NCBI RefSeq assembly: GCF_036250675.1
Contig: NZ_CP109592.1
Span: forward strand, 6,510,001-6,574,000
Reading direction: 5' to 3'
DNA from: Streptomyces sp. NBC_01689
Lineage (GTDB): Bacteria > Actinomycetota > Actinomycetes > Streptomycetales > Streptomycetaceae
DNA length: 64,000 bases
Shown one piece after another: positions 40,135 through 46,845 of the stretch. Below the pieces are notes generated by a model. That model did no database searches. It was not told the origin of the DNA and worked only from the letters and a program-made list of their open reading frames with translations. The translations under genes were made by a program, and so were the position numbers. The first letter of the stretch is position 1, and each line of letters begins with the position of its first letter.

Positions 40135-40200
40135 CCGGACCTGCCTCCCCCGCCGCCGGCGCCCTCGACAGGGGAACGCCGCTCCCCGACACTGATCGAC

Positions 40201-40728
40201 GTGACGGACAGCACGGTGTGGGTCGCGGTCCTTACCGGCGCGACGGCGGTGCTCGCGAGCTGGGTGACCACCCGGGGCAACGTCCGCGCGGCCCGGGTCC
40301 AGGCCGACGCCTCGGCCCGCAACCAGCACCGTGACCGGGTCCGTGACACCCGCCGGGCCGCCTTCCTCGATCTGATGGAACAGGCCCATCTCACCGGCGA
40401 GTTGTACTGGCGGGTCGGCGACGCCTACGTCCAGCTCGACGACCCCGAGGCGCGGCTGGCCCGGGTGCAGGAACTCCGCGTCGAACTCCGCGGAGCCTTC
40501 GACCCGCTCATGCGCTGCGTCAGGGTGGTCCTCCTGGAGGGCCCCGCCCCGGCCGCCGAGGCGGCCGGGGACGTCCAGCGGGCGGCGGCCGAGGCCAACC
40601 GCGCGCTGTGGCGCGTGACCTGCGGAGACCCGGGCGCCCACGAGCGCTTCGACGCGGCCCACGAAGCCTTCCGCCGCCGGCTGGAACGGTTCGTCGTGGT
40701 GGCCCGGGACGCCATGGGCTCCTCCTGA
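40201..40728 (+). CDS. Hypothetical membrane-anchored helical protein
   Basis: A 175-residue protein of unknown function. A single N-terminal hydrophobic segment (VWVAVLTGATAVLASWVTT, residues 6-24) is followed by a long Arg/Ala/Glu-rich helical region with heptad-like spacing (ARNQHRDRVRDTRRAAFLDLMEQ) typical of small actinobacterial membrane proteins with a cytoplasmic coiled coil. The start is GTG 40201. It is convergent with the glycoside hydrolase operon, with a 5-bp gap between stop codons. Confidence 0.75.
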   Translation: MTDSTVWVAVLTGATAVLASWVTTRGNVRAARVQADASARNQHRDRVRDTRRAAFLDLMEQAHLTGELYWRVGDAYVQLDDPEARLARVQELRVELRGAFDPLMRCVRVVLLEGPAPAAEAAGDVQRAAAEANRALWRVTCGDPGAHERFDAAHEAFRRRLERFVVVARDAMGSS

Positions 40729-40733
40729 GAACC

Positions 40734-42671
40734 TCAGGCTCCACCGACCGCCGTCAGCAGCGCCAGGGGAGCCGCCGCCGACCGCGACTCCCGTACGCAC
40801 GCGTGCGGGTAGGGCACCGGCTCCGCGTGTGTGGCCCGGCCGTAGCCCGCGAGGACCTCGGGGAGCCGGTGACCCGCGGCCGTGGCCGCGTCGACCAGGG
40901 CGTGGGCGACCTGGCGGGCCTCGTCGTGCAGGCCGTAGCGGGCCAGCCCCAGCGTGATCAGCGCGTTGTCGTGCGGCCAGACCGAACCGCGGTGGTACGA
41001 CAGCGGGTGGTACGCGGGCTGGTCCGCGGCCAGGGTGCGTACGCCCCAGCCCGAGAAGAAGTCCGGCTCCAGCAGACGCCGTCCGACCAGCTCGCCGTAC
41101 TCCTTGTCCAGGAGACCGGACCACAGCAGATGGCCCGCGTCCGAGGCGAGCGCGTCGACCTGACGGCCGTCACCGTCCAACGCCAGCGCGGGAAAGGCCT
41201 GTTCGCTCATCCAGAAGTCCCGCTGGAAGCGGTCACGGAGATCACCCGCGGCCTGCTCCAGAAGCGCCGCGTAGACCTCGTCGCCCCAGACCGTACGGGA
41301 GAGATGGGCGGTGCGGCGCAGCGCGTCGTACGCGTATCCCTGCGCGCCCGCCGCCAGCACCGGACCGCTGGGCCGGCTGCCGTCCGCCGAGCAGATCGCC
41401 CCCGGGGAGTCCTTCCAGTTCTGGTTGGCGAGACCGCCGCCGTCCGCGCGGTAGACGAGATAACCGCACGAGGTCAGGCCGCCGTGGTCCAGCATCCAGC
41501 CGATCGCCGCGCGTGCGTGCGGCTCCAGCCGCCGGGCCAGGGCCACGTCACCGGTCTGCTCGGTGTACGCGCCGAGCAGCACCAGGAACAGCGGCGTGGC
41601 GTCCACCGACCCGTAGTACCGCCCGTACGGCACCTGCCCGAAGTGCGCCAGCTCGCCGTGCCGCACCTCGTGCACGATCTTGCCGGGCTGGGCCACCGCG
41701 CCCGCCCCCACCTCGACCGCCTGGGTCGCGGCGAGCGCGGGCAGCGTCGCGGCGGCGAGCCCGGGACGGTAGGGAAGGGCGAACAGCGAGGTCAGCAGGG
41801 CGTCCCGGCCCAACAGCGTGAGGAACCAGGGGACTCCCGCGGCCGGCACCCGCAGCTCCTCGCCGTCCGGCCCGGTCGCCGGTACCTGCAGCACCGCGAG
41901 GTCCGACAGCCCGCGCGCGCAGGCCGCGGCCAGCTCCGGCCAGCCGGTCGGGAAGGGCACGCCCTCCGCGAACTCGCCCTCCAGCGCCAGCAGCCGTTCG
42001 TTCGCCGCGGCGGGGGAGCGGGGGACCTCCGGCTCCTTCAGCGCGCCGTGCGGACGCGCCGCGACACGCAGCGACAGCTCCGCAGAGGCGTGCGGGGGGA
42101 GCTCCAGGGTCCAGACGAGACGCCGGGCGCCGGTGCCCGTCTCCTCGACCCCGTCCGGCGGCGGCTCGGCGGTGACCGTCGTACGGGACCGCCACTCCCC
42201 GCGCCGGTAGCTGAACTCCACCCCGTCGTCCAGGATCCGGCGCCCTCGTACGGCGCCGGTCTTGGCGTACGTGCGGTGGTCGGAGCGCAACTCGAACTGG
42301 TCGGTGAAGTCGGCGTCCACGGTGAGCGCGATACGTACGGTCGTGGGCGTCGGACGGTTGCTGGTGACGGTCAGCGACTCCACGAACGCACCGTCGGCGA
42401 CGGCCTGTTCACGGAAGAGCGTGTACGCGGGCGGTTCGTTGCGGCCACCCCGCGGGACGAGCACGCAGCGTGCCGTGTCGCCGTCCGAGACCGGCGTCAG
42501 CGCCTCGGGCACCGCGCCGTCGACGGTCAGCTGCCAGCGGCTGAGATGACGGGCGTCCCGTACGAACAGCCCGTCCGGGGAGCTGCCGCCCCGCACCCCG
42601 CTGATGTCCCCGCCGTCCCCCACGGCGGCGAACGTCCCACCGTGCACGAGCAGATGATGCCGGTCCGTCAT
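40734..42671 (-). CDS. Amylo-alpha-1,6-glucosidase-like glycoside hydrolase
   Basis: A 645-residue protein. The N-terminal glycogen-debranching-type beta domain (about 1-230) opens with SSPDGLFVRDARHLSRWQL. The C-terminal (alpha/alpha)6 barrel has VPWFLTLLGRDALLTS, the KIVHEVRHGE motif, YYGSVDATPLFLVLLG, NQNWKDSPGAI and YHRGSVWPHDNALI, all conserved in this family, with candidate acid residues in the GRD, SVD and WKD motifs. There is no signal peptide. It starts inside the stop of the upstream MGH-like gene (ATGA) and probably works on the same or a related alpha-glucoside inside the cell. Confidence 0.88.
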   Translation of the reverse strand: MTDRHHLLVHGGTFAAVGDGGDISGVRGGSSPDGLFVRDARHLSRWQLTVDGAVPEALTPVSDGDTARCVLVPRGGRNEPPAYTLFREQAVADGAFVESLTVTSNRPTPTTVRIALTVDADFTDQFELRSDHRTYAKTGAVRGRRILDDGVEFSYRRGEWRSRTTVTAEPPPDGVEETGTGARRLVWTLELPPHASAELSLRVAARPHGALKEPEVPRSPAAANERLLALEGEFAEGVPFPTGWPELAAACARGLSDLAVLQVPATGPDGEELRVPAAGVPWFLTLLGRDALLTSLFALPYRPGLAAATLPALAATQAVEVGAGAVAQPGKIVHEVRHGELAHFGQVPYGRYYGSVDATPLFLVLLGAYTEQTGDVALARRLEPHARAAIGWMLDHGGLTSCGYLVYRADGGGLANQNWKDSPGAICSADGSRPSGPVLAAGAQGYAYDALRRTAHLSRTVWGDEVYAALLEQAAGDLRDRFQRDFWMSEQAFPALALDGDGRQVDALASDAGHLLWSGLLDKEYGELVGRRLLEPDFFSGWGVRTLAADQPAYHPLSYHRGSVWPHDNALITLGLARYGLHDEARQVAHALVDAATAAGHRLPEVLAGYGRATHAEPVPYPHACVRESRSAAAPLALLTAVGGA

Positions 42672-44797
42672 CCCCGGTCCCCTCCCTTGGTTCCCTTGAT
42701 TCCCTCGCCACCCTCGGCGCCCGTCCCGAACGAACCGCGCGGCGCGGTGCCGTCCGGCGGTGCGCCGTCCGGCGGTGTGCCGTGCGGGGCCGTGCCGTTC
42801 GGCGGTGCGCCGTCCGGCGGTGTGCCGTGCGGGGCCGCGCGCTGTCCCGTGCCGACCGTGTCGCGCCCCGGCCGGGACACGACCCGGTCCGCCCCTGAGG
42901 GCTCGTGCAGCAGGTCCAGCGTGAGTGCGGCCGTCCAGCTGAAGCCGAGTGCTCCGCAGGCCTCGCCGGTGTACGGATCCACGTACTCCGCGAACCCGGA
43001 CGCGTCCGCCGTCTCCAGCAGCGCCGCGCGCAGCTCCTCCGCGCGCCCGTGCTCGCCGTGCAGCCGCAGCCCGCGCTCCAGCAGCCAGTTGGTGTTGAAC
43101 CAGGCCGGGCCGCGCCAGTAGCGGCGCGGGTCGAAGGCGCGCCCGGTCAGGTCGTAGCTCGGCACCAGCCGGGCCACCCCGCCGAGCCCGAAGTGCGGGC
43201 CGGCCGCCGTCCGGACGAGGGTGGCGGCGATGCCGCGGGGCAGCGCGGGGAGGATGAGCGGGAGCAGCCCGGCGATACCGCGCTCGGGGATCAGCGCACC
43301 ACTCGGAGAGCGCTGCTCTCCTTCGCGAGCGGTGTTCCGCGAGCGGTGCTCTCCTGTGTGAGCACTGCTTCGTGAGCGCTGCTCTCCGGCGTGAGCACCG
43401 TTTTGTGAGCGCTGCTCTCCGTTGTGAGCGCCGATCCGCGAGCGGTGCTCACTGTCCAGAGCGCTGTCTCGCGAGCCCGGCTCGCCCACGTGAGCCGTGT
43501 CCCGTGACTGGTGCTCTCCTTCGAGAGCACCGATCCGCGAGCGGTGCTCCGCTCCGAGAGCATCGCTCCGCGACGGCTGCTCCGCTCCGAGAGCACCGCT
43601 CGCCGTGAGGTGCTCCGCGGTCTGCTCACCGCTCCGAGAGCGCTGCTCCGTCCAGTGAGCACCGCTCCGCGCCCCCGGTTCCGGGGCGCGGTCGTCACTC
43701 GGGAAGCACCGCTCCGGGGCGCGGTCATCCCTCCGAGAGCACCGCTCCGCTCGATGAGCGCCGCTCTCGCGCTCGGCGTACACGTCCCGGCAGAAGAACA
43801 TCCCCTCGGCCGGGTCCCACAGCCGCTCCACCAGGGCCGCCGTCAGGCGCTCCGCGCGTGCGTGCCGTGCGGTCCCCGCCGCGCCGAGTTCCCGGGCGAT
43901 GGCCGCGAGGGCGTGCTCGGAGGCGATCAGCAGCGCGTTGAACGCGGGGTCCTCGACGGCGAAACGCCCCGTCCCGTCGGCGTATCCGCCGTCCCGGTAG
44001 TCCCGCGCGAGCCGTACGTACCGCCCGTAGTCGAGATCCGTCGGGCGGTCCTCGGCGGATCCGTGGTCGAGGTCGGCACGCCGGAAGGTACGGGCCGGGT
44101 CCGGGGCGATCCGGCCGAGCGGGGCGTCCCAGCAGGGGCTGTTGTCCATCCCCTGCTCCCACGGGTGGACCACGGAGGCGAGCCCGCCACCGCCCAGGTC
44201 CCGGCGGTGCAGCAGATAGCGGTGCCAGGCCGCCAGGCGCGGGTACGCCCGGGGGAGGAAGTCCCGCGCCCGGGACAGGCCCGGGTCGGCCTGGTGCACC
44301 AGCCAGGCGGCGAGCGCGTGCACCGGTGGCTGCACGATGCCCGACGTCTGCACGGTGCGCGGGGCGCCCGCGGCGCGCCCCGCGGTCGAGGAGCGCCAGA
44401 AGTCGGGGCTCGGGAAGTACGCGTCGAGCGGCACGGAGGGGCTGAACACGATGTGCGGAATCCGGCCGTCGCCCCACTGGACGCCGAGCAGCGTCTCCAG
44501 TTCCGTCTGCGCCCGCAGGGGCGACACATGACGCAGCCCGATCGCGATGAAGGCCGAGTCCCAGGACCACTGATGGGGATACAGGCCGCGGGAGGGGACG
44601 GTGGACGTTCCCGTCCAGTTGCCGTCGAGCACCTGGGCGGCCCTGACGTGCAGCGGGCCGGCGGACCGGGCGGGATCGTATACGTCGGCGGCGGCGTGGG
44701 CGGTCTCGCCCGGACCGGGCGGCGCGGGGGAGCCGGAGGTGCGCACGGGAGTGGTGATGCCCGTGCGGCGGATGGCGAGTCGGGATGTGCTGTCCAC
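42668..44797 (-). CDS. MGH1-like (GH63-type) glycoside hydrolase with internal 11-residue repeat array
   Basis: A 709-residue protein. The N-terminal half has the WSWDSAFIAIGL motif and WEQGMDNSPCWD; the C-terminal half has YWRGPAWFNTNWLL and EYVDPYTGEACGALGFSWTAAL. All are hallmarks of mannosyl/glucosylglycerate hydrolase-like (alpha/alpha)6 barrels, which cleave alpha-linked sugars in the cytoplasm. Normal members are around 450 residues. The excess comes from 14 tandem 11-residue units at residues about 345-498 and a Pro/Gly/Thr-rich tail with repeated GTPPDGAPP. The array lies between the FFCRDV and GIAGLLPL motifs and keeps the frame. It is divergent from a ROK regulator and overlaps the debranching-like gene. 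Confidence 0.88.
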   Translation of the reverse strand: MDSTSRLAIRRTGITTPVRTSGSPAPPGPGETAHAAADVYDPARSAGPLHVRAAQVLDGNWTGTSTVPSRGLYPHQWSWDSAFIAIGLRHVSPLRAQTELETLLGVQWGDGRIPHIVFSPSVPLDAYFPSPDFWRSSTAGRAAGAPRTVQTSGIVQPPVHALAAWLVHQADPGLSRARDFLPRAYPRLAAWHRYLLHRRDLGGGGLASVVHPWEQGMDNSPCWDAPLGRIAPDPARTFRRADLDHGSAEDRPTDLDYGRYVRLARDYRDGGYADGTGRFAVEDPAFNALLIASEHALAAIARELGAAGTARHARAERLTAALVERLWDPAEGMFFCRDVYAERESGAHRAERCSRRDDRAPERCFPSDDRAPEPGARSGAHWTEQRSRSGEQTAEHLTASGALGAEQPSRSDALGAEHRSRIGALEGEHQSRDTAHVGEPGSRDSALDSEHRSRIGAHNGEQRSQNGAHAGEQRSRSSAHTGEHRSRNTAREGEQRSPSGALIPERGIAGLLPLILPALPRGIAATLVRTAAGPHFGLGGVARLVPSYDLTGRAFDPRRYWRGPAWFNTNWLLERGLRLHGEHGRAEELRAALLETADASGFAEYVDPYTGEACGALGFSWTAALTLDLLHEPSGADRVVSRPGRDTVGTGQRAAPHGTPPDGAPPNGTAPHGTPPDGAPPDGTAPRGSFGTGAEGGEGIKGTKGGDRG
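43304..43765. repeat. Array of 14 tandem 33-bp units inside the MGH-like gene
   Basis: Exactly 462 bp, 14 units of 33 bp, all in frame. Coding units read, for example, SGAHRAERCSR, SGAHWTEQRSR, SDALGAEHRSR, IGAHNGEQRSQ and NGAHAGEQRSR; the consensus is S/N/I-G-A-H/L-x-x-E-Q/H-R-S-R. Copies in the middle and 5' part of the gene are more diverged. The next 11 residues, SGALIPERGIA, fit the same pattern and lead into the conserved GLLPL motif, so they look like the parental copy. In DNA each unit carries GAGC/GCTC inverted half-sites. Copies directly abut without spacers. Confidence 0.92.
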
Positions 44798-45145
44798 TCA
44801 GGTCTCCCCGAAGACGTCCGGTCGGCCGGTTCGGTACCGGGTACCGTAGGGTTACGTCTATTTAACACGCAAAACTCAATATGTAATGCAGAGTTGGGGA
44901 ACGCAAGGGGTCGGGCACGACCGGTGGCGAAGAGTTCGGGTCCGGGCTGGACGCGGCCCGCACGGCCGGCATGACAGACCCGACCGACGACACGACCGGC
45001 GCGACCAGCAGACTGGCGGGACCGGCACGGTCGGCCGGACCGGTAGGACGGACACGGCGGGACCGGTACGACGGACACGGCCGGCGGGACCGGTACGACG
45101 GACACGGCCGGCGAGGCCGGTACGACGGGAAGGGCGGCGAAGGCG
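44798..45145. other. Divergent promoter region of the glycoside hydrolase operon and the ROK gene
   Basis: 348 bp. An unusually AT-rich patch at about 44850-44895 (CGTCTATTTAACACGCAAAA, then TCAATATGTAATGCAG) probably contains the promoters and the ROK binding site. From 45037 on the sequence is a tandem repeat (separate entry). No convincing gene is present. Confidence 0.5.
45037..45140. repeat. 27-bp tandem repeats just upstream of the ROK gene
   Basis: Two identical 27-bp copies (45060-45086 and 45087-45113), beginning GGACCGGTACGACGGACACG, are flanked by a shortened copy from 45037 and a diverged copy to 45140. The array ends 5 bp before the ROK start codon and so lies in the 5' untranslated region or just upstream of it. 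Confidence 0.8.
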
Positions 45146-46345
45146 ATGAGGGCCGGGAACCAGGCAAGCGCCGGAGATCTGCTCGAACTGGTGCGCAGCG
45201 GCCGGGCCACCACGCGAGGCGCGCTGCAACAGGCCACCGGTCTGTCGCGGGCGACGGTCGGTCAGCGCCTCGACCGGCTCTTCCGGGCAGGCTGGCTGCG
45301 GGAGGGCGCGGGCGGTCCGGTGGACTCACCGCAGGGCGGACGCCCCTCCATCACCCTGGAGTTCGACGACGCGCACGCCGTCGTCCTCGCCGCCGACCTC
45401 GACACCCGGCACGGCCGGGCCGCCGTGGTCTCGCTGACCGGCGAGATCCTGGCCGAGCACCACGGCACCCTGCGGATCGAGGACGGCCCGGACGCCGTCC
45501 TCGGTGAACTGGGCGGCTGGTTCGCCGGACTGCTGGAGAAGGCCGGGCGGCACGCCGGTTCGGTGTGCGGGATCGGGCTGGCGGTGCCGGGTCCGGTCGA
45601 CAGCGAGACCGGCCGGGTCGTCCAGCCGCCGATCATGCCGGGCTGGGACGGTTACGACATCCGGGGGCGGTTGCGGCGCGCCTTCGCCGAGCAGTCGGGC
45701 GGTGGCGCCGGGGTACCCGTGCTCGTCGACAACGACGCCAACCTGATGGCGTACGGCGAACAGCGCGCCGGGTATCCGGACTGCTCGGCGTTCGCCCTGG
45801 TCAAGGTCTCCACCGGGATCGGCGCGGGCATGGTCGTCGGCGGCTCCATCTACCGGGGCGTGGACGGCGGCGCCGGCGACATAGGGCACATCCGGGTCGG
45901 CGCCGACGCTCTGTGCCGGTGCGGGTCGTACGGATGCCTGGCCGCGGTCGCGAGCGGTGGCGCGGTGGCCCGGCGGCTCGCGGAGTCGGGGGTCCCGGCC
46001 GCCTCCGGTTCGGACGTGCGCGACCTGCTGACGGCGGGGCACCCGGAGGCGACGGCGCTGGCCCGGGAGGCGGGGCGGCAGGTGGGAGACGTCCTCGCGA
46101 CCGTCGTGACCCTGCTCAACCCGGGGGTACTGATGATCGCCGGGGACCTGGCCGGCACCCCGTTCCTCACCGGGGTACGGGAGTTGCTGTACCAGCGGGC
46201 GCTGCCGCGCTCCACCGCCCATCTGGACGTGGTGACGTCGCGGCTCGGTGAGCGGGCCGGACTGGTCGGCGCCGGGGCGCTGGTCGTCGAGTACCTGTAC
46301 GCCCCCGAGCGGGCCGAGGAGCGACTGGCGGCGCTGGGCGTTTGA
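45146..46345 (+). CDS. ROK-family transcriptional regulator
   Basis: A 399-residue repressor with an N-terminal winged helix (GRATTRGALQQATGLSRATV) and a C-terminal ROK domain. The zinc motif GHIRVGADALCRCGSYGCL (landmark CRCGSYGC) is intact. The kinase phosphate-1 loop that reads DIGGT in sugar kinases is AADLDTRHG here, so it should bind but not phosphorylate sugars. VDNDANLMAYGEQ and VSTGIGAGMVVGG are other ROK landmarks. ATG 45146 follows GGCGAAGG. Divergence from the two glycoside hydrolases suggests that it represses them until a sugar ligand binds. Confidence 0.92.
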   Translation: MRAGNQASAGDLLELVRSGRATTRGALQQATGLSRATVGQRLDRLFRAGWLREGAGGPVDSPQGGRPSITLEFDDAHAVVLAADLDTRHGRAAVVSLTGEILAEHHGTLRIEDGPDAVLGELGGWFAGLLEKAGRHAGSVCGIGLAVPGPVDSETGRVVQPPIMPGWDGYDIRGRLRRAFAEQSGGGAGVPVLVDNDANLMAYGEQRAGYPDCSAFALVKVSTGIGAGMVVGGSIYRGVDGGAGDIGHIRVGADALCRCGSYGCLAAVASGGAVARRLAESGVPAASGSDVRDLLTAGHPEATALAREAGRQVGDVLATVVTLLNPGVLMIAGDLAGTPFLTGVRELLYQRALPRSTAHLDVVTSRLGERAGLVGAGALVVEYLYAPERAEERLAALGV

Positions 46346-46566
46346 GCCCCGGAGCCCGCCGCCCGGAACCCGTCGCCGGCGGTGGCCCCCGGGGTACTCG
46401 CCTCCGGCGTCCCGGTGCCGTGCGGCCGAGGGTGTGTGACGACCGCGTGTCGCGTCCGCGACGTGGTCCGCATGATGGAATTCCGGCCGTCCTTCCGGCG
46501 TGATTCTCGCCACCTCTGATCGGGGTATCGCTCAGATGAGCGGATCTTCGGCGGCTGCACTTCCCT

Positions 46567-46593
46567 AAGGGGTGGCACTGAGTGCCACCCCTT
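46567..46593. terminator. Perfect 12-bp hairpin AAGGGGTGGCAC/GTGCCACCCCTT
   Basis: The two arms are perfectly complementary around a TGA loop. It is 221 bp after the ROK stop and 27 bp upstream of the putative ppdK -10 element. It could be a terminator or, with its symmetric TGGCACTGAGTGCCA core, a protein-binding site. Confidence 0.5.
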
Positions 46594-46629
46594 GATCGTT
46601 CATCGATCGAACTCAGGCGTATAGTGGAG

Positions 46630-46643
46630 CGCTCACATGAGCG
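46630..46643. promoter_or_regulatory. Palindrome CGCTCACATGAGCG downstream of the ppdK -10 element
   Basis: A 6-bp inverted repeat (CGCTCA/TGAGCG) around CA, starting 5 bp after TATAGT, hence over the expected transcription start. A second GAGCG-rich stretch follows to 46665. An operator role is inferred from position only. Confidence 0.35.
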
Positions 46644-46845
46644 ATTTTGTCGGAGTGTGAGCGTCCGCTCGTTCAAGAGGTGAAAACATCGCGCCCCGAG
46701 CGCTTGCCAAGCCTTGACTTTCGATCGCGTGGCGGACGGGTGGTTACAGGCGCATGACGTGCAAGTGGACGTACCCAGGTGCCTTCGATCTGGGTATGTT
46801 CCTCGCCGTCAGGGCAGCCACCGCGACGTCGAGGAGTCGAGACTC

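Larger units (their letters stand above)
46346..46845. other. 500-bp non-coding region upstream of ppdK
   Basis: No coding frame is supported. It contains a strong inverted repeat (46567-46593), a TATAGT hexamer at 46620-46625 that could be a -10 element, a CGCTCA/TGAGCG palindrome just after it, and GAAAACATCGCG near 46681. Most of the ppdK leader, over 200 nt, would therefore be untranslated. Confidence 0.5.

Noticed and set aside
43291-43728. Short second gene in another minus frame inside the repeat array
   Set aside because: A 33-bp period keeps all frames open, so the frame reflects the repeats and not selection for a protein.
43304-43765. Possible CRISPR array
   Set aside because: The 33-bp units touch each other without spacers, remain in frame with a conserved gene, and no cas gene is present.
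44886-45237. Frames rich in RYDGHGRR or SYRSRRPCP repeats upstream of the ROK gene
   Set aside because: They are translations of the 27-bp DNA repeat and do not have normal codon usage or a ribosome site.
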